Below, in pieces: positions 42,341 through 51,989 of a DNA stretch of 64,000 bases. Every line of letters begins with the position of its first letter. Position 1 is the first letter of the stretch. The notes beneath the pieces are model-generated. The model did not search any database. It was not told the origin of the DNA and saw only the letters and a list, made by a program, of their open reading frames with translations. The position numbers and the translations under genes were made by a program. Source of the stretch: Chrysaora quinquecirrha (taxonomy: Eukaryota > Cnidaria > Scyphozoa > Semaeostomeae > Pelagiidae); NCBI GenBank assembly GCA_014526335.1, contig JACTAT010000371.1:558001-622000 (forward strand), in the 5' to 3' direction.

Positions 42341-43900
42341 ATGGTTCATAATACTAGCAATACAGAACTTACAATACCACACATGCAAATACTATCAAAG
42401 GGACTTAGCTTTGTACCCACTCCAAAACCAACTACATTTGATGAAATTACATTGGCCTATAATGAATTTAAAAGAAGGATACACCTTAAATGCTTCTTTA
42501 AGAATGCTGCTAAACCTACCACTCCTTCTCACATTAAATCGGGCTGGGAACCCCCAGTACCAACAAATGAAAATGTCAATGATTTGCTATCTAATGTTTA
42601 GGCGGACCTAAGGGATAGGCATCTAGAAATTATACCAGAACAAAACCTTTCTCTTCAAGAACTAGATGCTATTCATGAATTAAATGAACAATGCCAAATA
42701 TTATCATAAAAAAAGCAGACAAAGGAGGAAGGATTTGTATTTGCAACCGTGATGACTACCTAAAAGAAGCGTACCACCAACTGAATGACAGAAACTATTA
42801 TAATAAGATCAATTCTGACCCAAGAGAAAAACTTATTCTATACATTTCGACTTTTACATCACATCTAAGGGGCAAAAACATTATTGACACACAGCTCTTT
42901 GATTTTTGACACCTTCAAATAAGGCTAGAATTCCAGTCTTCTATATGCTACCAAAAATACACAAACCTGGTACACCAGGAAGACCAAACATTTCAGGATG
43001 CAGTTCACCTTCAGCAAATCTTTCTAAACTCATGGACCACTACCTAAAACCAATAGTAAAAGAGATCAACTCATATATCAAAGACACAACACATTTCCTT
43101 AGAATTTTGAAAGAACACGATGGTCGAATTCCAAATAATGCCTTACTAGTAACTTTTGATGTAAAATCCCTATACACAAACATACCCACAGATCTTGGCA
43201 TACGATATACGTTAAAAGCATTAGCCGAATTCTATGGTAATTACCCATCCACCATATGGAACAAATTCTACACTTTATATTGAAGGAAAACTACTTCGAA
43301 TTCAAAGAAGATTTTTACTTACAACTAATGGGAACAGCAATGAGCTCGTCTTTTGCACCCAACTACGCAAACCTATTTATGAATGAAGTAGAAACACAAA
43401 TCATAGCTACAGCTCCAAACCACAACATCCCATATCTTTGGAAACGTTAGATAGATGACATTTATGTAATCTGGACTAAGGGTGAAGAAGCCCTTCATGC
43501 TTTTCATACAAACATGAATTCAATACACGAGACAACCAAATTTGAGATTGCCTTCCTTAACACTATGACCATTCTTGATGAAAGTACAAATTCAACACTA
43601 TACAAGAAACCTACAGACATTTGTTCCCTTTTACATGCCAAATGATTCCACCCTCCTAGCTGTAAGATTGGCGGCCTTATACATGCGATTTTTGATGAAG
43701 TAAAAGGCTTAACACGGGATGACCTAATTAAGGAGAAACCAAAACAAGAACAAAAAAAGATACCTTTTATTATACCATTCAATACAAATACAACCAAAAT
43801 AGGATGATCACTCCAGAGACATTGGCACTTGATCAAAAATGATCAAGAATTAAAATATCTTGCCCTAGAGCAACTGATGCTGGCAATGAAAAGAAAAAAA
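42341..43900 (+). pseudogene. Penelope-like reverse transcriptase
   Basis: PLE RT copies element RNA. The N-terminal block has IIIKKADKGGRICI and YLKEAYHQLND. Next come FYMLPKIHKPGTPGRP (LPKIHK is a PLE signature), YIKDTTHFLRIL, LLVTFDVKSLYTNIP (first catalytic Asp), LMGTAMSSSFAPNYANLFM and IDDIYVIW (catalytic DD). Frame changes lie near 42650, 42905 and 43280, with a TAG just before IDDIY at 43448-43450. The post-RT segment LYKKPTD is present, then coding decays. Confidence 0.85.
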
Positions 43901-44195
43901 TTTCTGTGATATATTGGTAAACTCTCAATTTGAATGACAATTTCTCCCTGTTCGCCATCTTGTTTTTTGCAAATTATATTCAATTCAATAAAAAATTTAC
44001 GGTTGTTGCTGTTACTCTACTATTGAAAAAGTTAAACGAAGGAGGATGTATCTAAGCTGATCCTCAACCCAAACATACAATAATAAAAACTCGATATCCT
44101 TGGCCGACCCAGGCCTTCGTACCTCTAGGACATGCGATACCCTGTGATTTAATCCTTTCTTGTTTCTATTCTCATCTATTCTGATAACTATATGC

Positions 44196-44728
44196 GATAG
44201 TGCCCTGTGGCAGTGAGGGTGCCCACTACCACATTGCGCCCTGTCCTTAAAACCCTCGAAACGCTGGTTGTGGGTGGATAGCGGACCAATCGCATACTTT
44301 TCATATACTTCTCTGCCAAGCTCTCTTACTTTTCAATGCTTTATGCTGCTATTTGGCGCATTTTTGTGAGTGCCCCCTGGTTGGTTGGGCTCCCCTTGAC
44401 TGTGTGCGGCGCGACTACTGGTTTATTTCTTTTTTGTACATTATTATCATTTTAAATACAGTGATAGTGCCCTGTGAGTGACACTGAGAGTGCCCACTAC
44501 CACATTGCGTCCTGTCCTTAAAACTCTGGAAACGCAGGTGGTGGGTGGATAGCTCATGAATCACATACTTTTCATATTCTTCTCTGCCAACCTCTCTTAC
44601 TTTTCAATCCTTTATGCTGCTATTGGGGCATTTTTGTTAGTGTCCCCTGGTTGGTTGGGCTCCCCTTGACTGTGTGCCACGTGACTCCTGGTTTATTTCT
44701 TTTTTGTACATTATTATTAATTTAAATA
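44196..44728 (+). repeat. Two 267-bp direct repeats downstream of the PLE RT
   Basis: Copies 44196-44462 and 44463-44728 share most of their length (GCCCACTACCACATTGCG, CTTTTTTGTACATTATTAT). A stem of 5-6 bp encloses about 31 nt in each: GAGGGT/ACCCTC in the first and AGAGT/ACTCT in the second. Confidence 0.8.
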
Positions 44729-44897
44729 CAACGTTTTGATAAATTTTCTTTGTCAAGTGTGCTGTCGGGTATTTTCCTAGAAGATAATATTTGTTATTCA
44801 CTGCAGTTGACGCAATTTTGCAGAGTAGATGAAAGATGCAACTTGCTCTTCCTACCATATCAGGGTCTATTACTGTTGTGCAACATGTATGGGATAA

Positions 44898-44903
44898 CGC
44901 TTA
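44898..44903. repeat. Polinton target-site duplication, left
   Basis: CGCTTA, five of six bases equal to TGCTTA at 56395-56400. A 6-bp duplication is characteristic of Polinton integration. Confidence 0.7.
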
Positions 44904-45269
44904 AGTAGGTTGCAAAGCGCAAGCCATACTACCATAGGCGTCCTACTACCAATGACGTCATCAGTGATGTCATCAGGTCGCGCTATAGTGTGACGGTTTA
45001 ATCTAGCACGATGGTTTCGCCAACCTCGTTTTCAAGAGTTCTTGCAGTGTAACACAGATGTTAAATAATAAAAGAGGTTCAATAATTCAATTCAACAACA
45101 ACTCAATTCAATTTACAATTCAATTCAACAACAACTCAATTCAATTCAATACTTCAATTCAACAACAACTCAATTCAATTCAATACTTTAATTCAGTTTA
45201 CAATTCTATTTACAATTTAATAATTAAATTCGAGTCAACAACTCAGTTCAATAATTCAATTTCGTTTTA
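44904..45269 (+). repeat. Polinton left TIR
   Basis: Inverted copy of 55993-56394. The outer part is near identical over 180 bp and contains TGACGTCA and TGATGTCA (CRE-like sites) at about 44953-44978. The inner part is an ATTCAA-rich simple repeat of variable length. Confidence 0.9.
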
Positions 45270-45514
45270 AATAGAGAGAATGATTCCTAACATTTCAATT
45301 CCTTTTAATAGATATATGAGATATTATATCGAAAATGTTTAAGGTCTAACTGATCACATAAATTTTCGAAGGAAGTTAGAAAGGTCACGGCATTAGGAAT
45401 TGTTTTCAAAGTAACTTGGATCCTAGTCAAACATTGTTTTTTCAAACATTTGCTTAGTCTAAAATAATGTTGCTTCTTTCAACTATCATAAGTATTAGAT
45501 ATATGGACTGAATT

Positions 45515-45905
45515 ATTATCCTAAAGAAGCAATTTAGTTGGATGATGGTACAACATCATTCGAAAGAGAGTTTGTACCATGCATCGAATACAAGAAATTA
45601 GAGCCTAAATGGAGACGGAGCTATAATTTTTGCAGATACAACATCCACCGATTGGAGTACCTCCCAAAGGAGCGACATCTGAATGTTATAATTCGACAAG
45701 AATAATAAAGGAAATTCTAGAATGGAACAATGTGGGAATAGTTTCATAACTTTTAACAATAGCCTTTTATACAAGGGTGGCGATATAGAGAGGAGAATCT
45801 GCCAGCAGATTGTCATGTTGTTTTTTAATAAAGAAGAATTTGGGGGTGCCCAAGGTAACAACGCACGACCCTCTAGAAGAACTAAAAGAACATTTAACAA
45901 TATTA
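45515..45905 (+). pseudogene. Inverted partial duplicate of the DEDD-nuclease-like gene
   Basis: It matches the minus-strand gene at 45911-46275 in reverse complement (shared TTGGAGTACCTCCCAA, ACAAGGGTGGCGATA). The two copies form a palindrome centred at about 45908. This copy has lost its start and has several frame breaks. Confidence 0.75.
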
Positions 45906-45910
45906 ATTAA

Positions 45911-46357
45911 TTAAATTAAATTGATACCTCTTAGAATGTTGAAGTGTTCTTTTGGCTCCTCCAAAGGATCATGGGTCGTCGCCTTGGGCGCTCCAAATTC
46001 TTCTATATTTCTGCTAGCTATCTCTATCTTTCGACAAAACTCTCTTTCAGTATCGCCACCCTTGTAATAAATTAAACCAACATTGCTCCATTCTAATATG
46101 TCTTTTATTATTTCGGTCGAATAGATGCATTTAAATGCCGTCATAGTTGGGAGGTACTCCAATCGGTGGATGTTGAATCTGCAAAAGTTATATGTACGTC
46201 TAATTTTAGGCTCTAATTTCCTGCGTTCAACACATGGGACAAACTCTCTTTCAAATGCCGTTTCACCATCATCCAAGAGGATTGCTATCTTTCGGATGCA
46301 TTTATGTGATTGGCTTGTTTGGATGAACTCTACGTCCATGAGAGCAATTCGTGACAT
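45911..46357 (-). CDS. DEDD-exonuclease-like protein of the Polinton (tentative)
   Basis: A 148-residue protein. The N-terminus MSRIALMDVEFIQT has a D-x-E pattern as in DEDD-type exonuclease motif I. IHRLEYLPT and then NVGLIYYKGGDTEREF and IEEFGAPK follow. I recall similar proteins near Polinton and related elements (unverified). Before the Met the minus strand has TTATTCTAG, so this may be the second exon of a longer gene. The frame is intact. It could take part in DNA processing, but the catalytic set cannot be confirmed by eye. Confidence 0.5.
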   Translation of the reverse strand: MSRIALMDVEFIQTSQSHKCIRKIAILLDDGETAFEREFVPCVERRKLEPKIRRTYNFCRFNIHRLEYLPTMTAFKCIYSTEIIKDILEWSNVGLIYYKGGDTEREFCRKIEIASRNIEEFGAPKATTHDPLEEPKEHFNILRGINLI

Positions 46358-46439
46358 TCTAGAATAATAATAAGGTAGAATTAAAGACGTTAAAAATTGC
46401 TTGAAATTAGTAGGGATGATTCAAAGCGTGTTTACTATC

Positions 46440-46664
46440 CTAGTTCATCAAAAAGATCGAATAATAAAACACGGACTTAACGGGGCCTTGATGAGCAGCA
46501 TTATCTGTCTACCAAGGGTCTCCCGGGTCCAAGAATTTCTCGTACCTGGAAAAGTCTTCAGCCACCTGTTCTGAAGCTCACCAAACGGCTGTTGCAACGA
46601 ACGGCCTACTATTCCTACGCTGCACAAGGGCTCAACACGGTCTCTCATGACATTGGCCAGAGCA
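46440..46664 (-). CDS. Possible upstream exon, hypothetical protein
   Basis: An open segment starting after a good acceptor (CCCCTCTCAG on the minus strand), with DNALANVMRDRVEPLC and WLKTFPGTRNSW, ending near a possible donor (GATAGTAAAC). It could be an exon joined to the gene at 46357. No domain recognised. Confidence 0.3.
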
Positions 46665-46865
46665 TTGTCTGAGAGGGGTAATGTTAATTGGACGAAAAAT
46701 GATGAACATTAATTAATCTTGCTAGTTTTATGAAATTGAATGATTCGAGTGTTCACATAAAACTATACAAAAACCAACATTACAAAATTACATACCTGAA
46801 CTTTCTTCAATGGACAACTAAAAAATAACGAATAAGAAATTTAGTTGAAAGAATTGAAATGAAGA

Positions 46866-47428
46866 ATTGAAGTGAGAGATTCTAGGCCCAGCCAGGTCTC
46901 GAAACTTCATAAGTTTCATGGCTTTTAGAATAAGTTATAAGCAAAGAAATAAAAATGAAACATCCTTAAATAAATAAGAAATAGTTATTACAAGTTAAAG
47001 TGATAAGAAAACTTCATTTCTAGCACTTTTCTGTGAAAAAAGTAAGAATTGAAATGAGAAGTGAGAGATTCTAGACCCGGCGGAATCTTGAAACTTCATA
47101 AGTTTCATGGCTTGTAGAATAAGTTATAACCAAACAAATAAAAATGAAACATCCTTACATCAACAAGAAAGAGTTATTATAAGTTAAAATGATAAGAAAA
47201 CTCCATTTCTAGCACCTCTCTGTGAAAAAAGTAAGAATTGAAACAAGAAGTGAGAGATTCTAGGCCTGGTCGAATCTTGAAACTTCGTAAGTTTCACAGC
47301 TTTCAGAATAAGTTATAGCCAAAACAAACAAAAATGAAACATCCTTAAATAAGCAAGAAATAGTTATTATAAGTTAAAATGATAAGAAAGCTACATTTCT
47401 AACACTTTTCCGACAAAAAGTAGGGAAA
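46866..47428. repeat. Tandem repeat, about 189 bp, three copies
   Basis: GTGAGAGATTCTAG marks the start of each copy at about 46873, 47061 and 47250. The copies share CATAAGTTTCATGGCTT and AAAATGAAACATCCTTA. They lie upstream of the RING gene promoter. Confidence 0.8.
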
Positions 47429-47559
47429 AGTGAGAGATACTTACCAAAATTCCAAGAAATTTTCCAAGAGTGTTTACATTTGCTGACGCGATGCCAATTT
47501 TTAATTTTCCTGCGATAAAATCCTTGTCACGTGACGCATCGTCATCGAATGACTTTCTG

Positions 47560-47800
47560 AAGAAGGCCAAATCTGATTGGTTGGTTGGTTATGTTTCAAA
47601 CTTACAACGATTTGATTGGTTAAAACTCTTGTTTCCAAGGTTATTTCGAAAAGACTTCAACAAGTTCTAGAAAGTTCTGAAGAAGACTAGATCTGATTGG
47701 TTGATTGGTTATGTTTCAAACTTACGGCGATTTGATTGGTTAAAACCCTCGTTTCCAAGGTTTCTTCGAAGGCTTCTAGAAACTCTCAAAACCGTTGAGT
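47560..47800 (+). promoter_or_regulatory. Promoter region with heat-shock-type elements and CCAAT boxes
   Basis: Two direct repeats of about 115 bp carry CTGATTGGTTG (inverted CCAAT). TTCTAGAAAGTTCTGAAG at 47665-47682 and TTCTTCGAAGGCTTCTAGAA at 47762-47781 are alternating GAA/TTC units with 2-bp spacing, as in heat-shock elements. They end about 80 bp before the RING gene start. Confidence 0.65.
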
Positions 47801-47859
47801 TTGTTGTTTTTATTTTGCTTCACTCTGTTGTGCGTTTGGTTGTGTGTTTTTGAGAAAAG

Positions 47860-48184
47860 ATGATTGGAGCAAGAAGAGCAATTGTCAGCTTGCAGCAAAT
47901 GATCAGACTACAACCAGGAGAGTCAGTATTTCAGAACAACTGCTCCATTTGTCTAACAACTGAGTTGGATGACGCTTACTACTCGAGATGCCGACAGTGT
48001 GAACAAGTTTGTCATCTGAGATGCATAAACCAGTAAGTGGTTTCAAGCATTCACTTAGGCCTTTAATAATTATTTCAAACATTGACTGATACTCATTATT
48101 TTAAGTATTTATTTCTTTCTTATTTATTTCAGATGGCGTCTACGAATGAAATCATGTCTGTTATGCAGACTCGCAACATAAAAT
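47860..48184 (+). CDS. Small RING-type zinc finger protein of the Polinton
   Basis: Exon 1 (47860-48032) starts ATGATTGGAGCAAG and ends CCA before GTAAGT. Exon 2 starts at 48133 after TTATTTCAG. The joined protein is about 74 residues. It has CSICLTTELDDAYYSRCRQC, CEQVCHLRC and KSCLLC: a C-x2-C, C-x2-C, C-H-x2-C, C-x2-C arrangement of a variant RING. RING proteins are usually E3 ubiquitin ligases. The start fits the promoter above. It stops shortly after the last Cys pair (TAA near 48182), so it is a minimal domain; a further exon in another arrangement is possible. Confidence 0.6.
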
Positions 48185-48324
48185 GCTGATATACTAGAGG
48201 TAATTTATAAAAGCATAATTTATAATCATTTAAATACACTTATAAGACTGGAAAGATCTTCTCATATAAATATTCTCTTTATTACTAGATTGCTGCTCAA
48301 GCATGAACACAATCTTCAGAACCT

Positions 48325-48570
48325 GTGATTGTACAACCTTCAGAATCTACATTAGCACGGCCTACAACGGTGCGTGATGTAATGATGCAAACAGCACTTC
48401 AAGAGATAACAGACAGAGCATTCAACACTGTCGACGATGATGATGTAGGTATCAGGGGTTATGGGCTTGTCGCTGATTATGATAGTGAAGATAGTCTGGA
48501 TGATGATGATATTTCTGAAGAGAGCTACAATGCATTTGTTGAACGATCTTATAATACGCTAGAAGAATAG
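48325..48570 (+). CDS. Acidic hypothetical protein or downstream exon
   Basis: 81 residues, strongly acidic in the second half (VADYDSEDSLDDDDISEE). It starts with MIVQPSESTLARP. It could be a separate gene or the C-terminal exon of the RING gene after an intron ending at 48290 (TTATTACTAG). No domain recognised. Confidence 0.4.
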   Translation: MIVQPSESTLARPTTVRDVMMQTALQEITDRAFNTVDDDDVGIRGYGLVADYDSEDSLDDDDISEESYNAFVERSYNTLEE

Positions 48571-48926
48571 GGCAATCCTTTTATGTTGACAAGAATAATA
48601 AGGTTTGCAAATGATAGTAATGAGAATGTTGACTTTTTAATTCGTATGATGGAATTTAAAGAAATGATAGACAGAGTGGCGAGTAAATTCCCAGGACAAA
48701 TAATGCTAAAAGTTACCCAATAATCTGGACGCTAACTGTTTACATCATTCAAAAAATAAATCAGTTATAAAACCCTTAGTGATTGATTCTATTTGCTTCA
48801 TCTTGTATATTGTTTCATATTAATTGTTGTTGAAATGTTTTTATTCAATTAATGAAGTTGATGACTTACAAATATCTTTCATCTCAAATCTCTTACAAAT
48901 ACAATGCATGCACTTAGTAATTAATA

Positions 48927-49175
48927 ATGGGTAAGCGTAAGAGACAGGGTAGAAAGAAACAATGTACAAAGCGACGACGCATAAAAAGAATTAGGGGTAA
49001 AGGTCTTTTTAAAAACCTTCTAAATTGGATTGTCAAAACAGCGATTGGCATTACACCATTACCAGGCTTACAGCGCGAATTAAAACCCCGAATTTGGAAA
49101 AAGGGGTGGAAAAAAGATAAACCTTTACAATTTATCCCTAGAGAAGTCTTGCTGGGGTACCAAAGAAAACGCTGA
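48927..49175 (+). CDS. Small basic protein, virion-core-like
   Basis: 82 residues starting MGKRKRQGRKKQCTKRRRIKR, then an amphipathic stretch LFKNLLNWIVKTAIGI and a basic C-terminus ending GYQRKR. This layout resembles adenovirus-type DNA-binding core proteins and small basic proteins of adintovirus-like elements (inference by composition). The frame is intact, and it is followed after 37 nt by the next small gene. Confidence 0.55.
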   Translation: MGKRKRQGRKKQCTKRRRIKRIRGKGLFKNLLNWIVKTAIGITPLPGLQRELKPRIWKKGWKKDKPLQFIPREVLLGYQRKR

Positions 49176-49212
49176 ATAAATTTGCATATGCTAAAAAATC
49201 CGATCTCAAATA

Positions 49213-49605
49213 ATGGCATCCCTTGCAGGAACTATTATTGCTTCAATGATTATTGATGATATGTTAAAAAATGATGATGGACAGGAAGCAACCGAGTTGA
49301 TGAGAGGTAGCTATAAAAGGAAGACAGCATTAGAAAATTCTACAAAGATGGGGTCCGCATTAGCGCGAGCAGCAGTTAGACAAGCAATTAAGCAAGGAGG
49401 AAGAGCAGTGACAAGAAATATTAGCAAACAAGCCGTAAAGAAATTCGCATTAAAAGGAGCAAAAGCAGCTGCAAAAGGCGGTGCCATAGCTGCAACTGGT
49501 TTATGTGTTGAGACTGGTTTAAGAAAATTAGCTGGTGGTGGTGTGAGAAGAAAGCGTAGAATGCGACTCAGTGGTGGTAGGAAAACAACCAGAAAACACA
49601 GGTGA
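49213..49605 (+). CDS. Basic Ala/Gly/Lys-rich protein, pX/mu-like minor virion protein
   Basis: 130 residues with an intact frame. It has an N-terminal hydrophobic start (MASLAGTIIASMIIDDML), a Lys/Arg/Ala-rich middle, a hydrophobic segment (AAAKGGAIAATGLCVETGL at about residues 86-105) and an Arg-rich tail with GGGVRRKRRMRLSGG. Basic proteins with a buried hydrophobic helix and Gly-Gly sites are typical of adenovirus mu/pX and pVI-type precursors. This suggests a packaging or membrane-active role, by analogy only. Confidence 0.55.
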   Translation: MASLAGTIIASMIIDDMLKNDDGQEATELMRGSYKRKTALENSTKMGSALARAAVRQAIKQGGRAVTRNISKQAVKKFALKGAKAAAKGGAIAATGLCVETGLRKLAGGGVRRKRRMRLSGGRKTTRKHR

Positions 49606-49663
49606 AAGAAGAGAAAAACTGTTTGAACTAACCATAGCATAATATTTGCTATCTAATGTTATA

Positions 49664-49800
49664 GAAGGTTCTAGAAGGTTCTAGAAGGCTCTATTTCCAG
49701 AAAGTTCCACAAGATTCTAGAAGCGAGAAATCCTGCAATCTGATTGGTTAGTACTTTCCAGAATGTTCTAGAATGTTCCACAAGATTCTAGAAACGAGAA
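49664..49800 (+). promoter_or_regulatory. Heat-shock-element array
   Basis: GAAGGTTCTAGAAGGTTCTAGAA at 49664-49686 is a perfect run of alternating GAA and TTC with 2-bp spacing. More units follow at 49696-49722 and 49755-49793. Two GCAATCTGATTGGTTA segments give CCAAT boxes. The array precedes a TATA box and the gene at 49934. Confidence 0.8.
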
Positions 49801-49849
49801 ATCCTGCAATCTGATTGGTTAATAATTCAAACGTAGCGTTGGATCAATC

Positions 49850-49856
49850 TATAAAA
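49850..49856 (+). promoter_or_regulatory. TATA box
   Basis: TATAAAA, 84 bp before the ATG at 49934 and about 50 bp after the last heat-shock unit. Confidence 0.65.
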
Positions 49857-49933
49857 TCTATGCGCAAAACCAAATCAGTTCAGTTGTAACAAGTCGTCGT
49901 AGAGTGCGGAGCTTGAAAGATCACTGAAGAGTC

Positions 49934-50116
49934 ATGGCTGCAACTTATGAAGTTAGAGATGAAGAGGGCCTAATCAAGTCATCATTTGCTGTCCAACCCG
50001 GTTCTAACAAATGGTTGTTAGTGTTGAAAGATACAGCAGCAACAGTTGCAAGATACAATGGCTGTGCTGAAAGATACCTAAAAGGTGCATCTGCAAGGTC
50101 AATGCATGGGCAATAA
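49934..50116 (+). CDS. Hypothetical 60-residue protein under heat-shock-type promoter
   Basis: Starts MAATYEVRDEEGLIKSS and includes NKWLLVLKDTAATVARYNG. It is intact and has a strong promoter layout upstream (heat-shock elements, CCAAT, TATA). No family recognised. Confidence 0.5.
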   Translation: MAATYEVRDEEGLIKSSFAVQPGSNKWLLVLKDTAATVARYNGCAERYLKGASARSMHGQ

Positions 50117-51433
50117 TGCACCGTGTGTGTAGCTTAGAAAAAAAAATAATTAGGCCTACCTCAATAATGCAGTCTCTCTTCTTTCATTTCTCTGCTGCAA
50201 GTCTTCGGCCTAGCCGCCATTACTGGAAATCAAATTCAAGCTGACGCGCCTGCGAACGGTTAGCTCCAGCAAAGTGTACTTTGTCGTTTCAAAGTTCAAA
50301 AATCATAAAATATGACTGGGTACGCAATGAGAGCATATTCTCTAAGTGAGGTCTCGTCAAACGGGATTTAAATAGAATTCTTATCATTAAAGATGTATGA
50401 AGCTAAGCTGGTCGTTCTATATTCTATATCCATCAATGCAATCAATGCAGCGAGCATCAAAGATACCAGCCTCATTTGGAAGTTCAGAGTTGTGGCGCGA
50501 AAATGCTATGCTCGATCATCACAATTATTCTCGATCTGCATCAAAATGAAGATGGAAGCATAGGTAGATCTATGATGGAAGAAAATCGAATAATCTGTGA
50601 AATAATTAATTGCAATCTTTTATGAGAAGGGTAAATGTGGTGGCAGCTTTCTTCGGAAAGAAAGATTTAGGGCTGAAATCGATCGAAACAAGAACAACTT
50701 AAAGGAATTTTGTGATATAGAAAGGTACGTGTTTAAATTGGGCTACAAGACCCTTGCATTGAACTATAAATAAAAAGACTGGAACGACAACTCTATTGTT
50801 CTAATGTCTGTAGAATGCGTAACCAATTTTGCGCGCCTGAGGAATGTCTGCACATATGGATTTTCAGAAAAACAATGGCTCAGTACATAAAATATGCATT
50901 CACATACTGCTCGAATTTGTGCATGAAAATTGGTTTAACCTAGTGGTTTCTGGGTGGAAAAGTGAAAGTAATAGCTACTGCAACTGAGCCTGGAGTTATA
51001 ATTTCAAAATTCGTTTTGAAAGGAAGAACGGCTGTGTTGAAGTTGCTGTGAACAAAGCTTAGGCCACCCGATCACTGATTTCAAAAAGGTGCAGAGTTAG
51101 AAGAACTTATCATGTAATATATTTTAAAAAGGTTAAAGTTTCATGGAAAAACAGAAAGGAAGACATTATAAAAGAACATCTGGACCCAGTAAATTAAGAA
51201 TAAACTGCTGTAAATGAAGTATGAGAGCAGGCTTCGTTCAGGTCGGTTCAGGTGACGATAAAATCCAAGATTTCAATGTCAATACGTTATATATAAAGAT
51301 ATTTATCATCATAACTATGTACAACTGTTTCCTAAAATGTTTTATTCGTATTCTTAAGTGGTTTTCATCTCAGATCTAGTAGCTAGACTTGATATTTTCA
51401 AGGCAGCCTACTGAAAAGTTGTTACGTGCAACA
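50117..51433. other. Non-coding stretch, nothing recognised
   Basis: No ORF with recognisable motifs. It is the likely site of the large internal deletion of the Polinton. Confidence 0.4.
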
Positions 51434-51670
51434 TCATTTTGGTCCATAAATCCGATCAGAATCAATATAAGTTAGTTTCAACGGTCTTAAATTACTCTCA
51501 AATCTGCGTTTTTTGAAATGTGAAAACAATTTTTCTTGATTTATTTCGAATTCATCGTCAAATTTGGCTTCAAACCAGTTTTGCACGGCATTTTTTCTCA
51601 TTTTTCCGTACTGAACCTTATGTTCGCGCATCTCGCGCATACGTGCAAGCTCTCCCTCCATGTCCGCCAT
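51434..51670 (-). CDS. Small charged hypothetical protein
   Basis: 78 residues, MADMEGELARMREMREHKVQ and on, likely helical with many charged residues. No family recognised; it could be chance. Confidence 0.25.
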   Translation of the reverse strand: MADMEGELARMREMREHKVQYGKMRKNAVQNWFEAKFDDEFEINQEKLFSHFKKRRFESNLRPLKLTYIDSDRIYGPK

Positions 51671-51989
51671 TTTTGGTTATGCTTTTTGCACAATAAGGTT
51701 ATCGTTCCAGTTTTTTTATTTATAGTTCAATGGACCCTTGGGGCCTAAATAAAGCCCAAAATTATTATCAGAAAGGCAATAATTAGTGAATTATTAACAA
51801 TTAGATTGAAAAAAAACTATATTAGCCTTGAAAATTTAAAACTAAACGTATCGGGCATAGCCCTTCTTCATCAGCAGCGAATTTATAAACAAATGTATAA
51901 TACTTCGTCATCCAGGCAGACACACACTGCTTTATATATCCAGCTCATACTAACTTTGACAAGACTGTTTTTTGCTAAGCTATTGCTGA

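Larger units (their letters stand above)
41211..44728 (+). mobile_element. Penelope-like element (PLE), degraded
   Basis: A plus-strand Penelope-like retroelement. Two diverged direct repeats lie upstream (about 41302-41520 and 41527-41745), RT at 42341-43900 and two more direct repeats downstream (44196-44462, 44463-44728). The C-terminal GIY-YIG endonuclease was not found. Boundaries are approximate. Confidence 0.7.

Noticed and set aside
44196..44530. Active hammerhead in the PLE repeats
   Set aside because: The stem and GAAAC are there but the CTGANGA core is not intact in either copy; kept only as a weak finding.
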